A stretch of DNA of 24,104 bases. Source: Flavobacteriales bacterium UBA1995. Lineage in GTDB: Bacteria > Bacteroidota > Bacteroidia > Flavobacteriales_D > Sanyastnellaceae. The translations under genes were made by a program, and so were the position numbers. This document shows, one piece after another, positions 1-7,876 of the stretch. The stretch spans positions 17,238-41,341 of the forward strand of contig DDCX01000043.1 of assembly GCA_002336475.1 (NCBI GenBank). The letters are read 5' to 3'. Each line of letters starts with the position of its first letter. Positions within the stretch are counted from its first letter, which is position 1. Under the pieces are notes generated by a model. That model searched no databases. It worked only from the letters and a program-made list of their open reading frames with translations, and was not told the DNA's origin.

Positions 1-167
1 TGCTCCATGACAACCACAAGATCAGGTGGGGCAAAAAGACAAATTCCGGCGGCTTCGGCGACTTTGCTCGCAGTGCGGACCTCACAACCGAACTCGGTCA
101 AGTCCACAGAGGGTGTTCGGGTGCTGCTCTCCGAACCGAGTAAAAGGATGCTGGGTTTTCGTACCAT
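1..167 (-). CDS. Receiver-like (response-regulator) protein, N-terminal fragment
   Basis: Reading the minus strand from an ATG at 167 gives 55 residues that run off the left edge. An in-frame TGA lies upstream of this ATG with no other start between, so the start is well defined. The fragment has the rhythm of a CheY-like receiver: strand 1 (SILLLG), a helix, strand 2 (GCEVRTAS), a helix (VAEAA), and a third strand in PDLVVVM. The acidic pair that normally follows strand 1 is absent (GSES), and the position expected for the phosphorylated Asp after PDLV is Met, followed by Glu. It may therefore be a degenerate, unphosphorylated receiver, or a different Rossmann-like domain. It diverges from clpS across 132 bases. 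The assignment rests on pattern only, and the downstream domain is not visible. Confidence 0.45.
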   Translation of the reverse strand, partial: MVRKPSILLLGSESSTRTPSVDLTEFGCEVRTASKVAEAAGICLFAPPDLVVVME

Positions 168-287
168 ATTACAGATAGAACACGTTAAGTTTCAGTTTGT
201 TCCGTTGTGGTCAAATGAAAGTTTAAGTAGGCCATTAGAGGGTATCGAAAGTCAAATTTCGGGATGTACTGCCAATCAGTTGGGCTG

Positions 288-294
288 TAAATTG
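288..294 (+). promoter_or_regulatory. Possible promoter element of clpS (TAAATTG)
   Basis: TAAATTG ends 5 nt before the clpS ATG and resembles the Bacteroidota -7 box with one base less between TA and TTG. It is one of a set of similar elements in this window. No -33 partner was identified. Confidence 0.25.
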
Positions 295-299
295 CACCT

Positions 300-608
300 A
301 TGATTCGTGTTCATCTCAACGAAGCGCCACAAGAGGAAACCCTGGTCGAAGAGGCTGTGGGTCTGGAGGAAGCCGTATCCGATGGCTGGCACATCGTGTT
401 GTACAACGATGACCACAATACGTTCGAACATGTAATTGAATGTCTGGTGGCTTACTGCGGACATGAGTTGCTCCAAGCGGAACAGTGTGCATTGATCGTT
501 CACACAAAAGGCAAGTGCTCTGTGAAAAACGGAGACTTTGACGAGCTTGAGCCTATTTGTACCGCACTGTTAGAGCGCGATTTATCGGCTGAAGTGGAGC
601 CTGCGTGA
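300..608 (+). CDS. clpS: ATP-dependent Clp protease adaptor ClpS
   Basis: This is a cytoplasmic adaptor that binds proteins with bulky hydrophobic N-terminal residues (N-degrons) and hands them to the ClpA/ClpC-ClpP protease. The 102-residue product has the family's normal length. The core reads LYNDDHNTFEHVIECL (about 34-49), where NDD forms part of the binding pocket and a Phe takes the place of the E. coli gatekeeper Met. It is followed by QAEQCALIVHTKGKCSV with the conserved His-x-x-Gly. The NTF(D/E)HVI variant is, from memory, the usual Bacteroidota form. The acidic 30-residue N-terminal extension would engage the Clp unfoldase. The ATG at 300 has no Shine-Dalgarno sequence; a TAAATTG element ends 5 nt before it. 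The neighbours do not suggest an operon. Identification is secure. Confidence 0.93.
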   Translation: MIRVHLNEAPQEETLVEEAVGLEEAVSDGWHIVLYNDDHNTFEHVIECLVAYCGHELLQAEQCALIVHTKGKCSVKNGDFDELEPICTALLERDLSAEVEPA

Positions 609-644
609 AGTTATTCGAATACCTTGCGTGAGGTGTTTTTAGAA

Positions 645-3248
645 GTGAATCTTTCGCCATCAAATTGGAAATTGAACATGCTGCTGCTGGCAGGGATGTT
701 TGGGTTGCCGTGGACTGCAGCGTCACAATGGCAAGACGCCACGGAGATTTTCACTTTACCCGGCACCACCCAAGCTTCATTTTTGGGTACGGCGTTGAGT
801 GTGGCGGATTTTAATGCTGACGGCCTGGATGACATCACGGTGGCCAACAGTGATGGCACTGCTGTGGCTTACATGCAGATGCAGTCAGGTGGCTATGAGC
901 CGGTGCATTTCATTGATGGCACAGAGCCGGTTCAAGGCATCGCATGGTTTGATGCCGATGGCGACGACGATTTGGATTTGCTGTTGACCCGGCGTTTTGC
1001 GGCCATGCAGTTGTTCTTGACGGATGGCAATGGGCTCGTAGAGTCTGCCGCTGAAAGTGGGTTACCGTTGGATGAAACCTGGGAGGCAAGAGGCATTGCG
1101 GTGGCCGATTACGATGCAGATGGTGACTTGGACGTCTACATCTCGATGTACCATGATGGCACCACAGGTTTGTCAGAAAACCTGTTGCTCAACAACAATG
1201 GCTTGGGATTTTTTACTGACGTTACTGCCGACTTGGGAGTGGGCAATGGATTGCAACACACTTTCCAAGGTTCTTGGTTGGATTTTGATGCGGACGGCGA
1301 CTTGGACCTTTGGGTGATCAATGACCGCACCATTTTTCCAAATGCCATGTACAGCAACAATGGCGACGGTACATTCCAAGAGGTTGGGGGCGATTACGGA
1401 TTAGATCAGCAGGTATTTGCCATGACGGCAACCGTTGGTGACCCAGACAATGATGGGGATTATGAGCTGTTCTGTTCGAACGTAGAGAATGAGCCCAATG
1501 TGTACATGGACAAGGACGGCTTTGGTTTTTACAATGAAACCGGAGCTGATTTAGGGCTGGACGGGATGCAGTACAGTTGGGGTGGTTGCTGGGTGGATGT
1601 GGATGGCGACATGGACAGCGACCTGATGGTGGCGACCTATCGCTTCCCGAACACCTTGCCCTACAAGAATTATTACTACGAAAATCACAACGGCGGGGCC
1701 ACGTTCACCGATATGACAGAGTCGAATTGGCCCAACAATCAAACGCAGTTGTACAGTTTAGCTGCTTGTGACTTCAATCAAGATTTGGCGCCTGACGTGG
1801 TAGCCTTAGGCAACAGTTCATACTTGCAAATGCTTCAAAACGATGCTGTAGACGGCCCAGCTCCAAATGGGAGGCTTGCGGTGCAGCTGTGTGGCACATA
1901 CTCAAACAGATGGGCCATTGGGGCTGAGGTCAAGGTCCATGCTGGGGGGGTCAGTCAATTGCAATTGGTGAGCTGTGGAACAGATTATGTGACCCAACAA
2001 TCCTGGCGGCGGTATTTTGGTTTAGGCAGCGCAGAGGTGGTGGATTCCATCGAAGTGAACTGGCCAAGCGGAATGCATGAGGTATGGTATGACGTGCCTG
2101 TCGGTTCAGATCTGCGCCTGATTGAGGGCTCGTCTACCGCGGTATTGTCCTATTCAGGGACGGGTTGTGCCGGAGACTCCTCTTGGTTGAACTTCCCGCT
2201 GCCTTGTCCAGATGTTGAGGTAAACGGGTTGGCGGTTCTCGGGGATTCGATGCTCATCCAAGAGGACGGCATGTATGTTGTGAACTGCAAATGGATGGGA
2301 GGACTGTTTCAATGGTCTGACACCTTGTTCTGGACGGAACAAGAACCACATGGCCTTTCTATTCAATGGACACAGCCTCTGTGTTACAACGAGCCAGGCT
2401 CACTGGGCTGGTATGCAGACTCAACGTTTACTGTAGAATTGGAGGGGAACAGCTTTCCATTTTCGGTACAGAACCTTCAGGTGTTGGGAGGAGACTTGAC
2501 ATTGATGACCTTGGACAGTGCAAGTGTTTGCTCAGAACTCCACCACTTCACATTGGTGCAGCCATCGGAATTGGAGCTTTACATTGACTACGCTCCTGCG
2601 CTCTGTCATTCGGATTCGGCCCAAGCATTTGCAGTGGGTTATGGAGGCACTCCAAATTACATTTTGACTTGGGGAAATGTGAATCCTTTGATGCTGCCTG
2701 AAGGGACAGTTCCCTTGCATTTGGAAGATGCCAATGGATGCACGGTGGACTCTTCCATAGTTGTTGAAATACCGGCCCCCCTGTCTTGTGATGTGGTTGC
2801 AGTTCCCGAGGATGTGGGGAATGACGGTTCTGTGGAGCTGGATCCTTCTGGAGGAACGCCTCCTTATGAGGTGATTTGGAATACCGGGGCGACGGGTGAC
2901 ACGGTCCTCTCTGGACTGTCAGCTGGGCTCTACAGCTGGGTGATTCAGGACGCCAATGGTTGCCTGTTATTGGGATTGCAAGACTTGATCAACATGGGTG
3001 TTGAGGAACATGCTCTTCACAGGACAGGCAGTTTGAGTCGCGGTCCTGCAGGGATCTGGCTAAAGCCTGGCGATCCTTGGCCGGGGATTTTGCAAGTGGA
3101 CTTTTATGACCCCAAAGGAAGCATGGTGTACTCTACGTCCATTGAGAATAACGATTGGCACCACTGGTCTTGGGACCTGCTGCCGATTCAAGGCGTGGTT
3201 TGGGTGCACGACACCCGCGGGACCACCTATTTAAGGTCCAACTACTGA
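645..3248 (+). CDS. Secreted FG-GAP/VCBS repeat protein with ASPIC/UnbV domain and SprB-like repeats (paralogue 1)
   Basis: This is a large exported protein, about 867 residues from this GTG. A signal peptide ends near TAASQ. At least seven calcium-loop FG-GAP repeats follow, each with a DxDxDGxxD-type motif (for example DFNADGLDD, DYDADGDLD, DFDADGDLD, DPDNDGDYE), which should form a beta-propeller to about residue 395. An ASPIC/UnbV (CRTAC1-type) domain spans about 411-494, with YFGLGSAEVVDSIEVNWPSG as its signature. The remainder holds Ig/SprB-like segments, including GGTPPYEVIWNTGATGD near residue 745. The C-terminus looks like a degenerate T9SS type A tail but lacks a clear NPxxG motif. 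It is paralogous to the gene at 4665. GTG 645 gives the best signal peptide; GTG 633, TTG 624 and ATG 678 are alternatives. Its ligand is unknown; a role in adhesion or surface structure is inference. Confidence 0.82.
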   Translation: MNLSPSNWKLNMLLLAGMFGLPWTAASQWQDATEIFTLPGTTQASFLGTALSVADFNADGLDDITVANSDGTAVAYMQMQSGGYEPVHFIDGTEPVQGIAWFDADGDDDLDLLLTRRFAAMQLFLTDGNGLVESAAESGLPLDETWEARGIAVADYDADGDLDVYISMYHDGTTGLSENLLLNNNGLGFFTDVTADLGVGNGLQHTFQGSWLDFDADGDLDLWVINDRTIFPNAMYSNNGDGTFQEVGGDYGLDQQVFAMTATVGDPDNDGDYELFCSNVENEPNVYMDKDGFGFYNETGADLGLDGMQYSWGGCWVDVDGDMDSDLMVATYRFPNTLPYKNYYYENHNGGATFTDMTESNWPNNQTQLYSLAACDFNQDLAPDVVALGNSSYLQMLQNDAVDGPAPNGRLAVQLCGTYSNRWAIGAEVKVHAGGVSQLQLVSCGTDYVTQQSWRRYFGLGSAEVVDSIEVNWPSGMHEVWYDVPVGSDLRLIEGSSTAVLSYSGTGCAGDSSWLNFPLPCPDVEVNGLAVLGDSMLIQEDGMYVVNCKWMGGLFQWSDTLFWTEQEPHGLSIQWTQPLCYNEPGSLGWYADSTFTVELEGNSFPFSVQNLQVLGGDLTLMTLDSASVCSELHHFTLVQPSELELYIDYAPALCHSDSAQAFAVGYGGTPNYILTWGNVNPLMLPEGTVPLHLEDANGCTVDSSIVVEIPAPLSCDVVAVPEDVGNDGSVELDPSGGTPPYEVIWNTGATGDTVLSGLSAGLYSWVIQDANGCLLLGLQDLINMGVEEHALHRTGSLSRGPAGIWLKPGDPWPGILQVDFYDPKGSMVYSTSIENNDWHHWSWDLLPIQGVVWVHDTRGTTYLRSNY

Positions 3249-3266
3249 ATTCAGTGGCCTGCTCAA

Positions 3267-3929
3267 TCAGGCATTGATGGTACACGTTTTGAGTCGAGAT
3301 ACAGCGCCTGAAGGGTTGTCTGCTTTGAAGACAGAAGATCCTGCCACCAGGACATTGGCTCCTGCCTCTACCAACTGAGCCGCGTTTCCCTCTCCCACTC
3401 CTCCATCCACTTCAATGAGGAATTCGTGCTGTTGCCGCTGGCGCATGTCATGAAGGCGCCTGACTTTGTCAAAAGTGCCCGCGATGAATTTTTGCCCTCC
3501 AAATCCGGGATTTACGCTCATCAGGCATACCAGGTCGATTTCTCCGAGCACCTCTTCTATGGCGGACAAAGGAGTGTGCGGGTTGAGTGCCACTCCAGCG
3601 AGCATGCCGGCTTCTCGTATGGCCCCCAATGTTCGGTGTAAGTGCACACAGGCCTCTGCGTGAACCGTCAGGACATGTGCACCCAAGGCCGCAAACTCAT
3701 TGATGTATCGGTCAGGTGCTTCAATCATGAGGTGCACGTCTAGGGGCTTGCTGGCGTGCTTCCCTATCGCGGCAATGACGGGCATCCCATAACTGATGTT
3801 GGGGACGAACATGCCATCCATCACATCGATGTGGTGCCAGTCAGCGTCGCTGTTCTCGACCATGGTGACGTCCCGGGCCAGATTACCGAAGTCTGCAGCG
3901 AGCAAAGAGGGTGCAATGAGATGTGACAT
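3267..3929 (-). CDS. rpe: Ribulose-phosphate 3-epimerase
   Basis: This cytoplasmic TIM-barrel enzyme interconverts D-ribulose 5-phosphate and D-xylulose 5-phosphate in the pentose phosphate pathway. The 220-residue product is the usual length and shows the whole signature: APSLLAADF at the N-terminus, HIDVMDGMFVPN with metal ligands His33 and Asp35, DVHLMIE with His66, MSVNPGFGGQKFI in the phosphate/flexible-loop region, and IEVDGGV with catalytic Asp175. The C-terminal AGSSVF phosphate-binding loop is present. It faces paralogue 1 convergently with an 18-base gap and diverges from coaE. The gap to coaE is only 27 bases if coaE starts at its furthest ATG, so the two may share a compact promoter region. 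Nothing is unusual in the protein. Confidence 0.95.
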   Translation of the reverse strand: MSHLIAPSLLAADFGNLARDVTMVENSDADWHHIDVMDGMFVPNISYGMPVIAAIGKHASKPLDVHLMIEAPDRYINEFAALGAHVLTVHAEACVHLHRTLGAIREAGMLAGVALNPHTPLSAIEEVLGEIDLVCLMSVNPGFGGQKFIAGTFDKVRRLHDMRQRQQHEFLIEVDGGVGEGNAAQLVEAGANVLVAGSSVFKADNPSGAVSRLKTCTINA

Positions 3930-4019
3930 GATGTAAATGTCGCGAGGCTGGAATGAATGCCCGAATATTGTGGCATGTCTTTATCGACAGCGACAGACAA
4001 AATATCGGACGGCCACAGT

Positions 4020-4604
4020 ATGGTGGTGGTGGGGCTGACCGGTGGGATGGGCGTTGGCAAATCTGTGGTGGCTCAAGCCTTGAGATCTTTGGGGCACCCT
4101 GTTTTTGATGCGGATTCGGCTGCGCGCAAGCTGTATGATCAGGATGTTGACTTGCTTCGATCTGTATCAGACCGCTTTGGACCGGAGGTGCTCAAGCCGA
4201 ATGGAACCTTGGACCGCCTGGCTCTGGCAAATGTGGTGTTCAATGACGCCGAGGCTTTGGCCGAGCTAAATGCCATGGTCCACCCAGCTGTGTCGAGGGC
4301 CTTTGCCCAATGGAAGGCTGGAGCAGAGGCCGATGGGGCATCATTGGTGTTCAGAGAAGCGGCCATCCTGTTTGAATCGGGCAGCGACCAAGATTGCGAC
4401 GTGATTTGGGCCGTAACGGCGCCTTTGGCCCTGAGAATACAGCGGGTTCAGGAACGCAACGGCTGGAGTCGCTCAGAAATAATGGAGAGATTGGCCCATC
4501 AATGGCCCGCAGATAAAATAAATGCCAGTTCCCACGAAGTCATATTAAATGACGGTTCACAGGCATTGGTGCCGTTGTTGCTGTCATTGATTGATAATTT
4601 GTAG
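4020..4604 (+). CDS. coaE: Dephospho-CoA kinase
   Basis: This enzyme phosphorylates the 3'-hydroxyl of the ribose of dephospho-CoA using ATP, the last step of CoA synthesis. From the ATG at 4020 the product is 194 residues, the usual length, and opens directly on strand 1 and the P-loop (VGLTGGMGVGKS), as most family members do. The FDADSAAR segment that follows is typical of the CoA-domain substrate site. REAAILFESG and the VTAPLALRIQRVQERNG lid region are also recognisable. The frame is open further upstream, with ATGs at 3957 and 3975. The 3957 start has a weak GAGG upstream and would add 21 residues that look non-conserved, so I prefer 4020. It lies 60 bases before paralogue 2, and no terminator is visible between them. 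Confidence 0.92.
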   Translation: MVVVGLTGGMGVGKSVVAQALRSLGHPVFDADSAARKLYDQDVDLLRSVSDRFGPEVLKPNGTLDRLALANVVFNDAEALAELNAMVHPAVSRAFAQWKAGAEADGASLVFREAAILFESGSDQDCDVIWAVTAPLALRIQRVQERNGWSRSEIMERLAHQWPADKINASSHEVILNDGSQALVPLLLSLIDNL

Positions 4605-4664
4605 TGAATCAGGGCAACGTTTGCGGGCTTTGTCCGTCTCTTTGAGTACCACTACCTGTTCAAC

Positions 4665-7241
4665 ATGATTCCCTTTGCACTTCGGCTTCGATGGCTCGGA
4701 ACAGCCCTGCTATTTTGCTTTGGTATAGACTGCTCTGCCCAACTCGAAGATGTCTCGCTGGATTTCCTGATGGAGAGCAGCACTTTTGGCAGTTTGTTTG
4801 GGTGCGGATTGTCTACCGTTGACTTTAATGGGGACGGTTGGGATGATGTGACTTTGGCAGGTGTGGATGGTCTGATCAAGCTCTATACAGGTGGCGATGA
4901 AGGATTGACATTCCAAATGGAAATCGACTTGGTCAATGAAGCCAAAGCGGTGTTATGGGTGGATATCGAGAATGATGGGGACCTTGACCTCTTTGCCGGT
5001 GCCAGGGGCCTGGGGGTATACTTGTTCGTGCGACAGCCCGATGGTTCATTGATCGAAGAAGGTGTCCTGAGGGGAATTCCGTTGCTCAATGGTTGGGACA
5101 ACCGCGGAATTTCTGCACGTGATTATGACCGCGATGGAGACTTGGACATTTACATCGCCAGTTACCACGATACCTTCCTGCAGGTCTCTTACCAAAACAA
5201 ATTCTTCCAGAATACCGGGCAAGGGTTTTTCGAAGAGATTACCCTGAGCGCATTTGTTGGAGATGGTTTTCAACACTCCTTTCAAGGGGCGTGGTATGAT
5301 TACGACAACAATGGATTTGATGACCTGTGGGTGATCAACGACCGTGAAGATTTCACCAACTCACTCTATGCCAATGGAGGCGGAGGACCTTTTGTAGACA
5401 TATCAGAGTCTTCAGGAGCCAGCATTAGTGTGAATGCGATGTCGGCCACGTTGTTCGACCCTGACAATGACGGAGACTGGGATCAATATGTGACCAACAC
5501 TGAGGATAATCCAAATGCCTTCATGCTGAACAATGAGGGCTTTTATCAGGACATCGCTGCTTCGGCGGGTGTGGCGGGCATGCAGTATGGATGGGGCACT
5601 TGCGCTATAGATGTCGATGGAGACCGTTGGGATGACATGATGGTGGCCACCTACCGGTTTCCAAATGCCATTCCATATGACAACCACCTTTACATGAACG
5701 ATGGCACTGGGCTGGTTTTTGAAGAGACAACGGAAGACTGGCCGAATGAACAGTTTCAGCTCTATTGTTTGGGGCGGTTGGACTTGGATCAGGACCGGGT
5801 TCCTGACATCGTCGGACACGGGAATGCCCTTTCGCCGCAGGTGCTGAAGCTGACCAATGAGGCGGACAATCACCGAATGACCATCGACCTTGTGGGAACC
5901 GTATCGAATACACGTGGCATTGGTGCTGTCATCAAGGTGCATGCCGACAGCCTGACACAAATGAAGCAGGTCAATGCTGGTGAAGACTATATGACCCAGC
6001 ATACCTATACCCGCTTCATCGGACTTGGTGATGTTGAGGTTGTTGATTCAATCGAGGTGGTATGGCCAAGTGGAATCAGGGATGTCTTGTTTGACCTTGC
6101 GCCAGACTCTGACTTGCTGATTGTCGAGGGTGTCGGGGCAGATTCTTTGGTGCTCAATGAAACCCTTTGCCCATGGGAGGAGGCGAGTTGGACAGTGCCT
6201 TTCGACCCCGCTTCCGTCTCAATGACCTGGAACGGAGTACCGGTGTACTCCAATGTTGTTGTGGCCGATGCTCCAGGAGAATGGACGTTGGATGTCAGTT
6301 GGTGGGGCGGCGGATATACTTGGTCTCAGACTGTCAATTGGGCTCCAGAAGCGCCACCACAATATTCATTGGATGTCTTGCAGCCGCCTTGTTTTGGTGA
6401 TTCGGCATTGGTTTCATGGAGTTTGCCCGAAAATGCCGTGGTGACTTTGGACAGTGTTCCATTTCCGCCCACTTCCGAACTTTTTCCATGTGCAGTGGGA
6501 CCCCATGAGCTTCAAGTCACGCTGGCCGGTGGCTGCGCTATAGACTCCATGTTTACGGTGTATTATCCAGAAGATTTGTACGCCGAAGTGGAGCTGATGC
6601 AGCCGCAGTGTGCGGGCGATTTTGGTGCAGCTGATATTGCCATTGGGGGCGGCACAGGAGGGTTGACCTTGGATGTTGAAGGTGTTGATTTAACGGCCTT
6701 GGAGCCGGGTGTGTCTCAGTTTCATGTGGTGGACTCCATGGGATGTGTTTTGTCTGATTCTTTGGTGGTGATCGCCCCAGACAGTTTGGTGGGATCCACC
6801 GGTTTTGAGTACCTCGGAAGTTCAGATTCAGCCATTGTGGTGACCTTTGCAGAAGGTGGGACTCCCCCCTATGTATGGAGTTGGAGTGGCCCTATTGACA
6901 CCGATGGTTTGGTTTTGGCCCCGGTGAATTTGGGGTGGTATGTGCAGGATTTCAATGGCTGCTTGGATTTGGGGGTGTTCAGCATTGGGTCGAATCCCAT
7001 GGCGTCAGTATCGAACGCGCAGCAGGAAATCATGTGGACCTGCAGCAGACAAGGGGGCTTGATTATTTTGGATGGCCCAGAAGGCAGGCAGTTGAACGTT
7101 TCAGTTTATGAATTGTCTGGCAAGATGATCATCGAAAACGTCCAAGTTTTGGCCTCTACGCGTCTTGCGCTGAGAACATCAGGAGCTGTCGTGATAACAG
7201 GAGTAGACGCATCGGGTGAATTGTTCCGATGGTTGAGGTGA
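4665..7241 (+). CDS. Secreted FG-GAP/VCBS repeat protein with ASPIC/UnbV domain (paralogue 2)
   Basis: This exported protein of 858 residues starts at ATG 4665 with a clear signal peptide (MIPFALRLRWLGTALLF, cleavage near CSA-Q). About seven FG-GAP calcium loops follow (DFNGDGWDD, DIENDGDLD, DYDRDGDLD, DYDNNGFDD, DPDNDGDWD and more). An ASPIC/UnbV domain lies at about 403-489 (FIGLGDVEVVDSIEVVWPSG). The second half has Ig/SprB-like segments such as GGTPPYVWSWSG near residue 730. The last 80 residues resemble a T9SS type A tail (VSVYELSGKMI, ending SGELFRWLR) without a strict NPxxG. It shares domain order and several exact words with paralogue 1, including LWVINDR, MVATYRFPN and EVVDSIEV. Surface export through T9SS is therefore likely but not proven. 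The function is unknown. Confidence 0.84.
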   Translation: MIPFALRLRWLGTALLFCFGIDCSAQLEDVSLDFLMESSTFGSLFGCGLSTVDFNGDGWDDVTLAGVDGLIKLYTGGDEGLTFQMEIDLVNEAKAVLWVDIENDGDLDLFAGARGLGVYLFVRQPDGSLIEEGVLRGIPLLNGWDNRGISARDYDRDGDLDIYIASYHDTFLQVSYQNKFFQNTGQGFFEEITLSAFVGDGFQHSFQGAWYDYDNNGFDDLWVINDREDFTNSLYANGGGGPFVDISESSGASISVNAMSATLFDPDNDGDWDQYVTNTEDNPNAFMLNNEGFYQDIAASAGVAGMQYGWGTCAIDVDGDRWDDMMVATYRFPNAIPYDNHLYMNDGTGLVFEETTEDWPNEQFQLYCLGRLDLDQDRVPDIVGHGNALSPQVLKLTNEADNHRMTIDLVGTVSNTRGIGAVIKVHADSLTQMKQVNAGEDYMTQHTYTRFIGLGDVEVVDSIEVVWPSGIRDVLFDLAPDSDLLIVEGVGADSLVLNETLCPWEEASWTVPFDPASVSMTWNGVPVYSNVVVADAPGEWTLDVSWWGGGYTWSQTVNWAPEAPPQYSLDVLQPPCFGDSALVSWSLPENAVVTLDSVPFPPTSELFPCAVGPHELQVTLAGGCAIDSMFTVYYPEDLYAEVELMQPQCAGDFGAADIAIGGGTGGLTLDVEGVDLTALEPGVSQFHVVDSMGCVLSDSLVVIAPDSLVGSTGFEYLGSSDSAIVVTFAEGGTPPYVWSWSGPIDTDGLVLAPVNLGWYVQDFNGCLDLGVFSIGSNPMASVSNAQQEIMWTCSRQGGLIILDGPEGRQLNVSVYELSGKMIIENVQVLASTRLALRTSGAVVITGVDASGELFRWLR

Positions 7242-7300
7242 TCGTGTGATTTTGAGGTTTGCCCCCAATTTTCGGAACTCCCCTGCCCTTTCCTAGGGAT

Positions 7301-7317
7301 ATGCATGCATTATTTTG
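7301..7317 (+). promoter_or_regulatory. 10-base palindrome followed by TATTTTG, upstream of the nfeD-like gene
   Basis: ATGCATGCAT (7301-7310) is a perfect palindrome and is followed without gap by TATTTTG (7311-7317). It lies in the 134-base gap after paralogue 2, the largest non-coding gap in the window. It could be an operator next to a promoter, or chance. A second TATTTTG occurs closer to the gene. Confidence 0.25.
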
Positions 7318-7363
7318 GGAGGAGTGAATTCCTGATTGGGAGCCATGTTGACCTGTTCTGCGC

Positions 7364-7370
7364 TATTTTG
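7364..7370 (+). promoter_or_regulatory. Possible promoter element of the nfeD/SPFH/ALDH operon (TATTTTG)
   Basis: TATTTTG ends 5 nt before the first ATG of the nfeD-like gene. It is identical to the heptamer at 7311-7317, 53 bases upstream. No Shine-Dalgarno sequence is present between it and the ATG, which fits a very short leader. Confidence 0.3.
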
Positions 7371-7375
7371 AGCCA

Positions 7376-7858
7376 ATGATGGAGCAATGGCATTGGTGGA
7401 CCCTGGCTTTTCTGATGTTGCTTATTGGAGAAGCCTTCGTTCCTGGATTGGTGCTGGGGTCTCTTGCCATTGGCGCATTTGCAGGAGGCTTGGCCAGTAT
7501 GTTCACGGATTGGTGGGAATATCAATGTGTAGCAGCCTCGGCAGGAGCAGTATTGTCTTTGTTGTTTTTACGGCCTTTGGCCATGCGCGTCTGGTTCAGT
7601 GGAGCTTCAGTGGCTACTGGTGTGGACGCGCTTCCCGGCAGGACAGTGCGCATGACGCTGGCCATCAACCCCCAATCAGGAAGGGGACGCGGTCGGATTG
7701 ACGGTGACGATTGGTTGATTGAATTCAACCCGAATTGGAAAGGAACACGGTCTGAAGGTGAAGCTTCGATCAATGACCCTTCCGATTATGCGGTTGGAGA
7801 CCAACTGCGTGTTGTCGCTGTCGAGTCCAACGTGCTCATTGTCGAACCACTGAATTAA
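7376..7858 (+). CDS. NfeD-like membrane protein
   Basis: This is a short NfeD-family protein (160 residues) of the kind usually encoded beside SPFH/stomatin proteins, which it is thought to bind or organise at the membrane. Three hydrophobic segments lie at about 8-24, 26-43 and 50-66. The first carries the LIGEAFVPG motif typical of the family. A soluble OB-fold domain follows at about 84-158, with a Gly-rich strand turn (SGRGRGRIDGDDWLIEF) and the closing GDQLRVVAVESNVLIVEPL. It is the truncated form without the N-terminal ClpP-like protease domain. ATG 7376 and ATG 7379 are adjacent, so the start is uncertain by one codon. The SPFH gene starts 18 bases downstream, as expected for a functional pair. 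Confidence 0.85.
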   Translation: MMEQWHWWTLAFLMLLIGEAFVPGLVLGSLAIGAFAGGLASMFTDWWEYQCVAASAGAVLSLLFLRPLAMRVWFSGASVATGVDALPGRTVRMTLAINPQSGRGRGRIDGDDWLIEFNPNWKGTRSEGEASINDPSDYAVGDQLRVVAVESNVLIVEPLN

Positions 7859-7876
7859 CCCCAAACCCCTTTGAAT

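Noticed and set aside
7..303. 98-codon plus-strand frame at the left edge
   Set aside because: It is antisense to the receiver-like fragment, which has a coherent domain pattern, and it overlaps the clpS start.
3257..3272. Hairpin GCCTG-CTCAAT-CAGGC between the convergent paralogue 1 and rpe genes
   Set aside because: The stem is only five base pairs, no T-tract follows on either strand, and part of it lies in the rpe stop region. It is too weak to call a terminator.
5412..6002. 196-codon minus-strand frame inside paralogue 2
   Set aside because: It is rich in the His/Val/Ile pattern produced by antisense of DxDGD codons, a shadow of the FG-GAP repeats.
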